A stretch of DNA of 64,000 bases, taken from NCBI RefSeq assembly GCF_003614945.1, contig NZ_QYCZ01000001.1:1072001-1136000 (forward strand). Direction: 5' to 3'. The notes under the pieces were generated by a model. The model was given only the letters and a program-made list of their open reading frames with translations. It made no database searches and was not told the origin of the DNA. Positions 24,485 through 33,449 of this stretch are shown here, piece after piece (within the stretch, counting starts at the first letter, position 1; every line of letters begins with the position of its first letter). The stretch comes from Bergeyella cardium (GTDB lineage: Bacteria > Bacteroidota > Bacteroidia > Flavobacteriales > Weeksellaceae). The translations under genes were made by a program, and so were the position numbers.

Positions 24485-27445
24485 TTATTTAATCAATTTC
24501 TTTATCTCTTTTGCTTCGGATATAATATCTGGGTAATCGGTATAATTCTCTATCAGCTGATCTACCATATAGCTCGCCTGATATTTATCTTTTAGACCGA
24601 TATAATTTCTTGCCATTACAAGTAGTGCTTTCGCTCCCCAATACTCTTCAGAGGAATAGTTATTTGCCAGTTTAAAGACCGTCTCGTTTGAGGACTTATA
24701 TGCCTTTGCTTTATTTTGGTAGAAAGCCTTTACATAGAGCGCCTCTGCTGCCACCTCAGTATTTAAAGACTTTTCTAATGAAGCATAAGCCTTTTGAGCC
24801 TCTTTATCTCTACCGCTGTTCATCAGAGAACGAGCCTTAATGACTTTTGCTATTTCCAGAGTAGAGATAGAATTATTCGGGGTAGAGATAACAATATCAG
24901 CATATTTTTCAGCTTGTTTAAAATCTCCCTGAGTAGCAAAGAGCTTCATCAGTTCCACAGAGGCAAAGGTTTTAATATTTGTATTTGCGGACTGGCTAAG
25001 CACTTCCAGATATTGTTTCGCTTCATTGGTTTTGTTTTGAGAGAGATAGATTTGTGCTATCCTCGTCTGTGCATCTTCCTGATAATCGTTTTGCACCTCT
25101 GCCACTTGATGAAGCACAGCAAGGGCTTTATTAGTATTCTTGGTTTGATACAGAGATTCTCCCAGCTCATACTGCGCCTGATAAAGTCCCTCACCAGCAG
25201 GATTCTTAGAGAGGTATTTCTCATAATGGATGATGGCATTTTTATAGTCCTTCTTAGCATAAAGACTCCTGGCTGTACTGAGATTGATTTCATCTATATC
25301 TGAAGATTCTACACCCACACCTAGACTGCTTGCAAAAGTTTCATAACCTGCTACATCTCCTTTCTTTATAAACACAGGACGCGCAGCCTGTACTATTTTG
25401 CTGGCATAAGCTGAGTTTTTATATTGGCTCCCTAAGGTTCTCAATTCATTTAAAGCCTTCTCGTCCTGACCTTGTGAGATGAGATTTTGAGCCTTATAAA
25501 TCTGTGCATTTGCAATTAAATCCTTATCAGAACTGCTTTTAATCACTCGGGAGAAATACTCATTAGAATGAGTGAAATCATCCTGCGAAGCATAAGCCGT
25601 CCCAAGCTCGTAGAGGGCATCATCTGTATATTCAGAGTTTGGATGCTTAGTGATGAGGGTTTTCAAGCTGTTGATTTTCGCTTGTGTATCACCTTTAAAG
25701 CCCAGCGCCATTGCTTTTTGGAAAAGGGTATAATCTTCAGAAGCCTCGGTTTTATCGTAGATGGCTATGGCTTCATTCAGTTCATTATCGGCATAGAATG
25801 TATCTGCCAGCCTGAGCTCTGCATCGGATTTAAATTCAGGCTTAGGATTTTTGAGATATTCCTTAAAGTATTGCTTCGCTTTATCAAATTTCTTCGCTTT
25901 GAAGTAGGCATATGCAAGGTCATACGGCAACTGCTGCCTCTCTGGGAAGTCCTCCTTCAAAATTCGTTCATATCGCTCAATCGCAGAAGGATAATTCGCC
26001 TTATTATAATAGGTCTGCGCAAGCCAGTAGGTAGCTCGAGGGGTTATTTCCTTATTCTGATGCGTTTCCAAGCTACGGAGAAAGTATTTCTCTGCTTCAT
26101 CAAAATTACCTTTATTAAACTCCTCCGTACCGAGTAAAAACGATACTTCTTGGTCTATTTTGTCGGTTTCTGATGTAGAGTTCGGGAGCTTATCAATAGC
26201 CTCCAAAGTCTCTCGATAGTTCCCCGAATAGAGGTAAGACTTCACGAGTAGGGACTTCATTTCTACCACCTTTGGGCTTTTAGGATACTTCTGAATATAA
26301 CCTTGTATCACCGCAGGAGCAGACTCAAAAGGGTTCCCTATATCATAGCTGAGCTTTGCATATTGCTCATTGGCGAGTTGCTGTACTTTGAGGTCATAAT
26401 CCATCTGAAAAGCCGAGCGAAATGCCGAAAGCGCCTCTTGCTTTCTTCCCGTTTGCAGGTAAGCATTCCCCAGCTGATAGTAGGCGTTTTGTGCCATAGC
26501 AGAACTCGAATGGATGAGCTGATTATAATACGAAACCGCCTCTTCATACTTCTGAAGCTGGGAGCAAACGAAGCCCATCTCATACAAATCATTCTCCGTA
26601 GGGCTCTGCTGAGTATTGAGATAGAGTCTCAAATGAGGATACGCCTGCTCATAATCGCCTTTCATAAAGTAGCTCTCCCCTATTATCTTGTGTACTTCGG
26701 CTTTGTATTCATCTGAAATATCATAGCCCAGCAGTTCATTTCCTTCGGCTATTGCCTTATCATAATTCTTCTCATTAAAGTAGAGCTGCACATAGTAGGG
26801 TCGCACGAGCTGTACATATTTCTCATCCTCTTTTATGCTATCAAAATATTGGAAAGCCTCCTTATTATCCCCCTCGGCATAGTGCAAATGCCCGAGCATA
26901 TAGGCTACCTCTGCCCTGTGCTCTTCATCAATCTGATGATGCGCTTGCTTTAGGTCTCGGATTGCTCCTTTCGTATCGCCCATCATAAATTTTGCATAGC
27001 CTTTTTTAAGGATGTAGTCCGTATTTTCTTCCTTTGAAAGCTGATGCCCATCTACCTTCTCCAAAGTTTCTAATGCCTTAGCAAAATCTTTTTGCGTGAG
27101 GTAATAATCTGCCAGCGGAAGGCTTGCTTTTGCGAAATAGGCGGACTGAGGATAGTCCCTCATAAATGCCTCTAAGCCTTTCTCCGCATAATTTTTTTGG
27201 AGAATGACGCCCACAATCGCATCAAAAAACTGCGAAGCCTCCTGCCGCGAGTGCGAAAGATGCGAACTAAAAAAATATTGCCTCGCATACTCGTACTGCG
27301 AAGCGCTATAGATTTTCGTTTGATAAAGATTCTCTGCTAAACCCCATCGATAATTTTCCTTATCGCTGAAGTATTTTGACTGCTGTGCACCGCCCAAAAC
27401 AAAAGAAAGCACCGCCACAGAAAGAAAAATTTTATGAGTATTCAT
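24485..27445 (-). CDS. Large exported tetratricopeptide-repeat protein
   Basis: 986 residues. A signal peptide (first about 20 residues, FLSVAVLSFVLGGAQ) precedes TPR-like helical pairs along almost the whole length; typical repeats include YNKANYPSAIERYERIL and FKAKKFDKAKQYFKEYL. No enzymatic domain is visible. Such long periplasmic TPR proteins are common in Flavobacteriia and act as protein-interaction scaffolds at the envelope; a specific partner cannot be named. It appears monocistronic. Confidence 0.88.
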   Translation of the reverse strand: MNTHKIFLSVAVLSFVLGGAQQSKYFSDKENYRWGLAENLYQTKIYSASQYEYARQYFFSSHLSHSRQEASQFFDAIVGVILQKNYAEKGLEAFMRDYPQSAYFAKASLPLADYYLTQKDFAKALETLEKVDGHQLSKEENTDYILKKGYAKFMMGDTKGAIRDLKQAHHQIDEEHRAEVAYMLGHLHYAEGDNKEAFQYFDSIKEDEKYVQLVRPYYVQLYFNEKNYDKAIAEGNELLGYDISDEYKAEVHKIIGESYFMKGDYEQAYPHLRLYLNTQQSPTENDLYEMGFVCSQLQKYEEAVSYYNQLIHSSSAMAQNAYYQLGNAYLQTGRKQEALSAFRSAFQMDYDLKVQQLANEQYAKLSYDIGNPFESAPAVIQGYIQKYPKSPKVVEMKSLLVKSYLYSGNYRETLEAIDKLPNSTSETDKIDQEVSFLLGTEEFNKGNFDEAEKYFLRSLETHQNKEITPRATYWLAQTYYNKANYPSAIERYERILKEDFPERQQLPYDLAYAYFKAKKFDKAKQYFKEYLKNPKPEFKSDAELRLADTFYADNELNEAIAIYDKTEASEDYTLFQKAMALGFKGDTQAKINSLKTLITKHPNSEYTDDALYELGTAYASQDDFTHSNEYFSRVIKSSSDKDLIANAQIYKAQNLISQGQDEKALNELRTLGSQYKNSAYASKIVQAARPVFIKKGDVAGYETFASSLGVGVESSDIDEINLSTARSLYAKKDYKNAIIHYEKYLSKNPAGEGLYQAQYELGESLYQTKNTNKALAVLHQVAEVQNDYQEDAQTRIAQIYLSQNKTNEAKQYLEVLSQSANTNIKTFASVELMKLFATQGDFKQAEKYADIVISTPNNSISTLEIAKVIKARSLMNSGRDKEAQKAYASLEKSLNTEVAAEALYVKAFYQNKAKAYKSSNETVFKLANNYSSEEYWGAKALLVMARNYIGLKDKYQASYMVDQLIENYTDYPDIISEAKEIKKLIK

Positions 27446-27763
27446 ATCCTCTTGTATCTTTTTATTTTTTAGGACAACGAAAATAAGAAAAACTTATTAC
27501 CCAACCACAATTAGCTTTTGGCTTTTAGCTCTTAGCTTCTAGCACACCTTGTAGGTGATGCACTTAGACACTCGTATGGGGAACACTTGGTGTGGTATAT
27601 GGTGCACACGCATCATAGCCAGTGAGGCGCACCATAATCTGAGGAGCATTTACTTATTCGAGGGATGATTATTCATAGCATAAAGTAAGGTTTTTATACA
27701 AATTCACTATACACTAAGATACAATCTCTAATCGCTCACCTTGCTACTGCTATTATGATTAAG
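27446..27763. other. Gene-free region with repeats
   Basis: 318 bases without a gene. It holds a low-complexity block near 27509-27542 (TTAGCTTTTGGCTTTTAGCT-like) followed by two degenerate copies of the dispersed GC-rich repeat (27551-27590 and 27614-27652). Confidence 0.6.
27551..27652 (+). repeat. Two degenerate tandem copies of the dispersed repeat
   Basis: First copy: GTAGGTGATGCAC, then ACTCGTATGGGGAACACTTG. Second copy: ATAGCCAGTGAGGC, then CTGAGGAGCATTTAC. Both keep the order TAGCC-GTGAGGC-TGGGGAGCACTTA of the best copy at 4267. Confidence 0.5.
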
Positions 27764-28123
27764 CTATAAAATATGATTTAAATAATCTCGTAAGATAGGG
27801 GCTTGTGAGTGCTGCTCATCTTTAGCTGCAAAGACTAAGGTAACCTTTTGCTGGTCTTTTACTCGGGTAAGGAAATCCTCTACAGCAGAGGAATTGGTTT
27901 TGAGCTCGGCATTATATTTTTGTACAAAAGCCTCCCAACGATTGATACTATCCTCGTGAAACCACTTTCTAAGTTCATTGGAAGGCGCCAAGTCTTTATT
28001 CCATTCATCGAGCTGCGCTTCTTCTTTTGTAATACCACGCGCCCAAAGTCTATCGATTAAAACTCTGTATCCATCTTCTGCGGATGGTTGCTCATAAATC
28101 CTTTTGATGAAAAATTTTTGCAT
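27764..28123 (-). CDS. DUF488/YeaO-family protein
   Basis: 119 residues, matching YeaO-type DUF488 proteins: VLIDRLWARGITKEEAQLDEWNKDLAPSNELRKWF near the start and VTLVFAAKDEQHSQAPILRDYL at the end. Family members are small soluble proteins of unknown function. No operon partner: the neighbouring gap upstream is 81 bases and the region downstream is repeat-filled. Confidence 0.88.
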   Translation of the reverse strand: MQKFFIKRIYEQPSAEDGYRVLIDRLWARGITKEEAQLDEWNKDLAPSNELRKWFHEDSINRWEAFVQKYNAELKTNSSAVEDFLTRVKDQQKVTLVFAAKDEQHSQAPILRDYLNHIL

Positions 28124-28204
28124 AGTTTCTATTTTGTGTTTATAATAAGTTTTAAGATTTATTTACATTTGAAAATTATCGTATAATAAAGAATTTCTTG
28201 GAGA

Positions 28205-29140
28205 TTAAAAAGAGATATTCACACTACCCACAAGCTCGTGAGAGGTATAAATAATGAGCTTTTTACCAATTAGTGATAACTTACTTCTATAAAAGGATCC
28301 AGAAAAACGAGACTCTAATACCTCTGCTTCCCAACCACCCTTTTCTATCACTCTCAATTCTGATGGATAATACATATTTTTACTAATACCCAACCTGTTT
28401 CTCTCCTCCTCTGAAAAGATATTAACCTCTCCAAAAAGTTTAGCTACATATTCATTTACGGGCTGTTGATACACAATTTCAGGAATATCGTGCTGTACAA
28501 TTTTGCCTTGTTTCAGTATAATGATTTCATCCAACCAAGGCATTATTTCCTCAATTTCGTGAGTAGAGATAAGCATAGAAATTTCCTCTTTCTGTGCATA
28601 TTCAAAGAGATTTTCTCTAAGCTCTACCTTTCTTGGATAATCGAGATTACTAAATGGTTCATCTAATAATATCAGTTTTTGAGGAACAGATAACGCTCGT
28701 GCAATAGCAACTCTTTGCTGCTGCCCACCACTAAGAAATTTGGGTTTCACATTTGTAAACTCTTCCATACCCACTACTCTTAACAGTTCATTTACCCGCT
28801 CTCGTTTGTAGTTTAAATCAATATTAGAAATGAACTTACCTACATTATCTGCCACGGTTGCATAGGGCATTAAATCATAGTCCTGCGCTACAAATTTCAT
28901 CTCCAGCTCACCAGGAACAAGGTTTCCTTTAGGTCCCCAAAGAGGTTTCCCTTCAAGGAAAATCTCCCCCTCCTGCCAGTCATAAAGCCCATAAATAAGA
29001 CTTAAAAGTGTGGATTTTCCACAGCCACTTTCACCTGCCAGTGCGATAATTCTCCCTTTATCAAAACTGAGATTGAGATTTTTAAAGATGGGCTTATCTT
29101 CCTCATAGGAAAATGAAAGATTTTTTATTTCTAATAACAT
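28205..29140 (-). CDS. ABC transporter ATP-binding protein with C-terminal extension
   Basis: 311 residues. Walker A GESGCGKST at about residues 36-44, signature LSGGQQQRVAIARAL, Walker B LILLDEPFSNLD, and the switch histidine in ISTHEIEE. The last about 90 residues form an extension that may be TOBE-like, as in PotA/FbpC-type importers, but this part is weakly defined. No permease or binding protein is adjacent; the upstream neighbour is an M14 peptidase 25 bases away in the same direction, so transport partner and substrate are unknown. Confidence 0.85.
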   Translation of the reverse strand: MLLEIKNLSFSYEEDKPIFKNLNLSFDKGRIIALAGESGCGKSTLLSLIYGLYDWQEGEIFLEGKPLWGPKGNLVPGELEMKFVAQDYDLMPYATVADNVGKFISNIDLNYKRERVNELLRVVGMEEFTNVKPKFLSGGQQQRVAIARALSVPQKLILLDEPFSNLDYPRKVELRENLFEYAQKEEISMLISTHEIEEIMPWLDEIIILKQGKIVQHDIPEIVYQQPVNEYVAKLFGEVNIFSEEERNRLGISKNMYYPSELRVIEKGGWEAEVLESRFSGSFYRSKLSLIGKKLIIYTSHELVGSVNISF

Positions 29141-29165
29141 AATATCAATTTAATATCCTGATAAC

Positions 29166-30269
29166 TTATACTATATCAAAATTTTGTGGAGAATCGAGCT
29201 TTGGGAAGAGGCTTTCACTCTTAAAATACTTATCAGTACAATCAATTTCTTCCCAACCTTTCTTTCTGCTACAATCACCAACTTCCACTACAATAGGTAC
29301 AAAGGAAATCTCCTGATTTCCTTCCAAAATCTGCTCCTGGTACTGTACTGCAATATCCAGTACACAATCATAATCCGTATTGAGCTTTACATTCCTATAT
29401 ATAATGTCAAAATGGTCTTCTTTATTTTCTGGCAAATTAAAATAATCCTCCCAGTCTTTGGTTGAATTTATGAGCTCTGAAATGGCTTTTAAGCCGTAAT
29501 ACAATGCTATGGTATAATACTTTCTGGTTTGATGTCTTAAATAATCTTGCTCAAAATGACCACCCTCAAATAAAATTGTAGGGATTCCCATTTTAGTAAA
29601 GTTATCTCCTGTGGAAGTGGGGTAAAACTCATCTGTATACCTCGCGATATGGTGGGGGATAATCCTCTCCATTTGCTTAGAAATATAGCTGATAACAGCC
29701 ATACTTTTTTTCCTCGTTTCGGTAATCTCCCGCTCTTCATTCTCAGATGGCGATAAAAAAGACATCGTTGCAGGGTGAATACCATCCGTACTGTATATTG
29801 TCCTTTGTTCGTGGAGATTAAATGCATAATCATAATGCAAACTTGATACAGTTTCTTTTAGAACACGGATCTCCTTACTTGATTCTTTAAAAAAATCTCG
29901 ATTCACATCTATATCAATAGCATTTCTTCTTGTCCACCTCTCAGAGCCGTCAGGATTGAGCATAAAAATAAAATCTAACTGTACTTTTTGGAAGATTTCA
30001 TCTAATAATACAGGATGTTTTTTCCAGGTTTCCAATAAATCAAGCATAGCAAGGGTAGCATTACTCTCATTTCCGTGCATCTGAGACCAGGCAATTATTT
30101 TTATTTTTCCAGTACCAAAACTCACTTTATAAATAGGTTTTTCTAAATGTGAACTCCCTATTTCTTCGTAATTGCTGAGATTCTCCCGTATAAATTGAAA
30201 CAACTTATTTGGGCGAATATAACGATAGGGAAAATTAGGCGATTGTATATAATTTTCTTCAAAAATCAT
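29166..30269 (-). CDS. M14-family zinc carboxypeptidase-like protein
   Basis: 367 residues. The zinc motif HxxE is in WSQMHGNESNATL (His65, Glu68), the substrate-binding region is in FMLNPDGSERWTRRNAIDIDVNRDF, the third zinc ligand fits NLHEQRT, and the catalytic Glu fits ILFEGGHFE. No signal peptide, so probably cytoplasmic, acting on peptides or amide-linked small molecules. First gene of a likely two-gene unit with the ABC ATPase. A -7 element lies at 30293-30300. Confidence 0.86.
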   Translation of the reverse strand: MIFEENYIQSPNFPYRYIRPNKLFQFIRENLSNYEEIGSSHLEKPIYKVSFGTGKIKIIAWSQMHGNESNATLAMLDLLETWKKHPVLLDEIFQKVQLDFIFMLNPDGSERWTRRNAIDIDVNRDFFKESSKEIRVLKETVSSLHYDYAFNLHEQRTIYSTDGIHPATMSFLSPSENEEREITETRKKSMAVISYISKQMERIIPHHIARYTDEFYPTSTGDNFTKMGIPTILFEGGHFEQDYLRHQTRKYYTIALYYGLKAISELINSTKDWEDYFNLPENKEDHFDIIYRNVKLNTDYDCVLDIAVQYQEQILEGNQEISFVPIVVEVGDCSRKKGWEEIDCTDKYFKSESLFPKLDSPQNFDIV

Positions 30270-30292
30270 TTTAACAATGTTAATTAACTTTT

Positions 30293-30300
30293 CAAAGATA
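30293..30300 (-). promoter_or_regulatory. Promoter -7 element for the M14 peptidase gene
   Basis: TATCTTTG on the minus strand, 24 bases upstream of the start codon at 30269. Confidence 0.5.
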
Positions 30301-30444
30301 ATCTATTTAGCTTTAAAAAGAACTTATTTACATTTGTAATACAACATAAACGCCAATATGTGACATTTTGTCTGTTAATATTTTTGTTAATTAAATTATA
30401 TTCAATAACAAACACTACAATAAATTAAATCAGTTAATTACAAT

Positions 30445-30484
30445 TTTTATATAAAGCTATAAATAATATTAGCTTTATATAAAA
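30445..30484. repeat. 15-bp perfect AT-rich inverted repeat
   Basis: TTTTATATAAAGCTA (30445-30459), 10-base loop, TAGCTTTATATAAAA (30470-30484). It has A/T tails on both sides but only two G-C pairs per stem, so terminator strength would be low. Confidence 0.7.
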
Positions 30485-30600
30485 TACAAGTCTCTATATA
30501 CTGTATAGTGATAAATTTGATAAACACGGCATACTTTCCAAAAAAATCTAATTAATCTATGTTTTACAAAAGTTAATCACAGAGAAATATTTAGTTTTTG

Positions 30601-30608
30601 TATCTTTG
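30601..30608 (+). promoter_or_regulatory. Promoter -7 element for terC
   Basis: TATCTTTG, an exact TAnnTTTG match, 19 bases before the start codon at 30627. Confidence 0.5.
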
Positions 30609-30626
30609 GTAGCTTAAATTTTAAAA

Positions 30627-31679
30627 ATGTCGCACGAAAATATATTCTTAATAGGCTTCCTACTTCTTGTAGGTTTTATATTGGTTTTAGATTTAGGGGT
30701 TCTAAGCAAAAAAAATAAATCTATATCTGTAAAACAGGCAGCTTTTATGAGTGTTTTTGTAGTTTCGTTAGCAGCAGGATTTTATATTCTCTTACGATAC
30801 TATGGCTTTTACATTCATAATATTACAAGCATTGAGAAATTAGAATATATCGTAAACAAGCACCACCACCCTATCCAGATTATTCCAGATAATTTAGATA
30901 AAAGTATCAGTATATATAATCAAAATCTTGCTGTGGAATTTTTTACAGGCTATATAGTAGAATATGCTCTTTCTGTGGATAATATTTTTGTTATGCTGCT
31001 CATATTTACCTCCTTTAATGTAGCCAAAGAGAATTATCACAGAGTGCTTTTCTGGGGGATTTTAGGAGCGATTGTAATGCGTTTTATCTTCATATTCTTA
31101 GGGGCAACCTTAATTAGTAAATTTGACTGGATACTCTATATTTTTGGAGGATTCTTAATTTATTCTGGAATTAAAATGTTTTTTGATAAAGATAAGAATG
31201 AAGAAATAGATATTCATAATCACCCTGTTGTAAAGTTTACAAGTAAATATTTTAATATACACCACACTTTTATTGAGCAGAAATTCTGGGCTAAAATTGA
31301 TGGGATTTTTAAAATCACTCCCTTGTTTTTAGTACTTATAATCGTAGAATTTACAGACTTGATATTTGCTGTAGACAGTATTCCAGCTATTTTCTCTGTT
31401 ACAAAAGACCCTTATATTGTATTTTTCTCTAATATATTTGCAATAATAGGGCTTAGGTCTATGTTCTTTTTACTTGCAGGTTTTGTTGATAAACTGAGAT
31501 ATCTCAAACTAGGTTTAGCAGTATTACTTACTTTTATAGGACTAAAAATGCTTTTCCATACCTATTTGGAGCATATAGGATTTAAAACTTTACATTCGTT
31601 AATAGCCATTATCCTTATATTATGTACAAGTATTATTGCTTCTCTACTAAACCCTGTAAAAAATTCTAATCTTGATTAA
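30627..31679 (+). CDS. TerC-family integral membrane protein
   Basis: 350 residues with about nine membrane segments. Diagnostic stretches are FFTGYIVEYALSVDNIFVMLLIF and VVEFTDLIFAVDSIPAIFSVTKDP, which contain the acidic residues expected for metal handling. TerC/Alx proteins export manganese or contribute to tellurite and metal tolerance and to metalation of exported proteins. A histidine-rich loop (NKHHHPIQ) lies between the second and third segments. It is monocistronic as far as the sequence shows. Confidence 0.92.
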   Translation: MSHENIFLIGFLLLVGFILVLDLGVLSKKNKSISVKQAAFMSVFVVSLAAGFYILLRYYGFYIHNITSIEKLEYIVNKHHHPIQIIPDNLDKSISIYNQNLAVEFFTGYIVEYALSVDNIFVMLLIFTSFNVAKENYHRVLFWGILGAIVMRFIFIFLGATLISKFDWILYIFGGFLIYSGIKMFFDKDKNEEIDIHNHPVVKFTSKYFNIHHTFIEQKFWAKIDGIFKITPLFLVLIIVEFTDLIFAVDSIPAIFSVTKDPYIVFFSNIFAIIGLRSMFFLLAGFVDKLRYLKLGLAVLLTFIGLKMLFHTYLEHIGFKTLHSLIAIILILCTSIIASLLNPVKNSNLD

Positions 31680-31781
31680 TTTACAATATTATACACTATA
31701 AAAGTCTACATATTAGTTATATAATTTATTATTTCACATAACTAAATAGGGTCTTCCTCTGTTTATTTCACATTTGTATTC

Positions 31782-31810
31782 TTGTGATTTTGTAAATTAT
31801 GTTACATTTG
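31782..31810 (+). promoter_or_regulatory. Promoter for the XRE regulator with an embedded palindrome
   Basis: TTG (31782-31784), 18-base spacer, TACATTTG (31803-31810). The -7 element lies inside the palindrome TTACATTTGTAA (31802-31813), which could be an operator for the regulator itself. The same 13-mer TTACATTTGTAAT occurs at 30328-30340. Confidence 0.55.
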
Positions 31811-31833
31811 TAATATAATTAAATTTTACAATT

Positions 31834-32385
31834 ATGAATATCAATAATAGGATAGCTAAAATTATTGAGCATTTCAGACTTTCCTCCTCCGAGTTTGCGG
31901 ATGAGATTGATGTGCCTCGCTCTTCAATTTCTCATATCACTTCTGGGAGAAACAAGCCTTCCTTAGATTTTATAACTAAGGTAAAAGGACGCTTCCCTAG
32001 TCTACAATGGGACTGGCTGATTAATGGAGAGGGAGAAATGCTCATAAATGAAAAAGATTCTCAGAAAAACATTTCGCCATCAGATTTATTTTCTATTATA
32101 GATGATGAGAATTTCGGCAAAGAAGAGATCCCTACGATGCCCACAGAAATTTCTGATAAATCTGAAAACATTAGCCCTTCCAAACCTATTTCGCAAGAAT
32201 TTCCTATTCCCATACAAGATGTGGAAAAGAAAAATATAAGCGATTCTCAGCCATTAGAAATTTCTCCTAAAAAGGAGGAAAATCCATCCCCTTTGGCTAT
32301 GGAGCAAAGCAAAAAGGAAGAAAGTAAAATCAAAAAAATCATTTTACTTTATGAGAATGGTAAGTTTGAGAGCTTTGAGCCTTAA
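31834..32385 (+). CDS. XRE-family helix-turn-helix protein with disordered tail
   Basis: 183 residues. Residues about 1-70 form a Cro/C1-type helix-turn-helix domain (FRLSSSEFADEIDVPRSSISHITSGRNKPSLDFI) ending in WDWLINGEGEML, a common Bacteroidetes pattern. Residues about 75-160 are Ser/Pro/Lys/Glu-rich and predicted disordered. A short conserved-looking end follows: KIKKIILLYENGKFESFEP. Regulatory targets unknown; a palindrome in its own promoter suggests autoregulation. The gene is 59 bases upstream of phoH. Confidence 0.85.
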   Translation: MNINNRIAKIIEHFRLSSSEFADEIDVPRSSISHITSGRNKPSLDFITKVKGRFPSLQWDWLINGEGEMLINEKDSQKNISPSDLFSIIDDENFGKEEIPTMPTEISDKSENISPSKPISQEFPIPIQDVEKKNISDSQPLEISPKKEENPSPLAMEQSKKEESKIKKIILLYENGKFESFEP

Positions 32386-32444
32386 ATAATCAATCGATTT
32401 TAATTTTTTATTTTATCTTTAAGCCCCAAAAAAAGATAAATTAT

Positions 32445-33410
32445 ATGTTTGAACTTGCCTACGAACTCGTAGATATAGACATAAAAGCATTTTACGGTAT
32501 TAGAAATCAAAATTTTAATCTAATAAAATCATTCTTCCCTACACTTAAAATCACGGGGAGAGATGCTCATATTCTCGCTTTAGGAAATAAGGAAACCTTA
32601 GCGATTTTTAAGGAAAAAATGGATGATATTGTCGCTTTTCTGTCAAGGAATAATAGTATAAATATCAATGATATAGAAAATATCTTAGCTTTAAAAGACG
32701 AAACTGAAAAGGCATTGATTTTCGATCAGGATATTATAGTAAAAGGGGCGAATGGTAAGAGCATAAAAGCAAAGACTACAAACCTGAAACGCCTCGTGCA
32801 GCAAGTAGAAAAGAAAGATATGGTTTTTGCTATTGGGCCTGCGGGCACGGGGAAAACCTATACAAGCGTTGCTCTTGCAGCTAAGGCTTTAAGAGATAAA
32901 GAGGTAAAAAGGATTATTTTAACCCGTCCCGCTGTAGAAGCAGGTGAAAATCTCGGCTTCTTACCTGGTGACCTTAAAGAAAAGCTCGATCCTTATCTGC
33001 AACCGCTCTACGATGCCCTTCGGGATATGATACCTCACGAAAAGCTGGAATCATTCATAGAAAAGAGAATAATAGAAGTTGCCCCTCTTGCTTTTATGCG
33101 CGGGCGTACTTTAGACGATGCTTTTGTAATCTTAGATGAAGCTCAGAACACTACCCACGCACAAATGAAAATGTTCCTAACAAGAATGGGAATGAATGCA
33201 AAATTCATCATCACGGGAGACCCTTCACAAGTAGATTTACCACTAAAACAAAAATCAGGTTTGAAAGAAGCCATTAGGATTTTAGATGGTATAGAGGAGA
33301 TTGGTTTCGTATATCTTACAGCAGAGGATGTAGTAAGGCATCCCGTTGTGAAAAAGATTATCAATGCTTATAGCGAAGAAGAAAAACGCCAAAGAGAAGC
33401 TGAAGAATAG
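32445..33410 (+). CDS. PhoH-family P-loop ATPase
   Basis: 321 residues. Walker A GPAGTGKT is at residues 131-138, then RPAVEAGENLGFLPGDLKEKLDPYLQPLYDAL, the characteristic PhoH stretch, and the Walker B region VILDEAQNTTHAQMKMFLTRMG. PhoH-like proteins are RNA-associated ATPases often linked to rRNA maturation. The N-terminal about 110 residues include a KH-like region. Full length for the short PhoH (PhoL/YbeZ) type. Confidence 0.93.
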   Translation: MFELAYELVDIDIKAFYGIRNQNFNLIKSFFPTLKITGRDAHILALGNKETLAIFKEKMDDIVAFLSRNNSININDIENILALKDETEKALIFDQDIIVKGANGKSIKAKTTNLKRLVQQVEKKDMVFAIGPAGTGKTYTSVALAAKALRDKEVKRIILTRPAVEAGENLGFLPGDLKEKLDPYLQPLYDALRDMIPHEKLESFIEKRIIEVAPLAFMRGRTLDDAFVILDEAQNTTHAQMKMFLTRMGMNAKFIITGDPSQVDLPLKQKSGLKEAIRILDGIEEIGFVYLTAEDVVRHPVVKKIINAYSEEEKRQREAEE

Positions 33411-33449
33411 CTGCTTAATAAACCCCTAAATATATATTCTCAGGCTAGA

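Larger units (their letters stand above)
30270..30626. other. AT-rich divergent intergenic region with a promoter, an inverted repeat and a possible ncRNA
   Basis: 357 bases without an ORF. It contains a -7 element for the M14 gene (minus, 30293-30300, TATCTTTG), a plus-strand TACATTTG (30329-30336), a 15-bp perfect AT-rich inverted repeat (30445-30484) and the terC -7 element (30601-30608). The plus-strand promoter followed about 110 bases later by the inverted repeat could define a short untranslated RNA. Confidence 0.4.
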
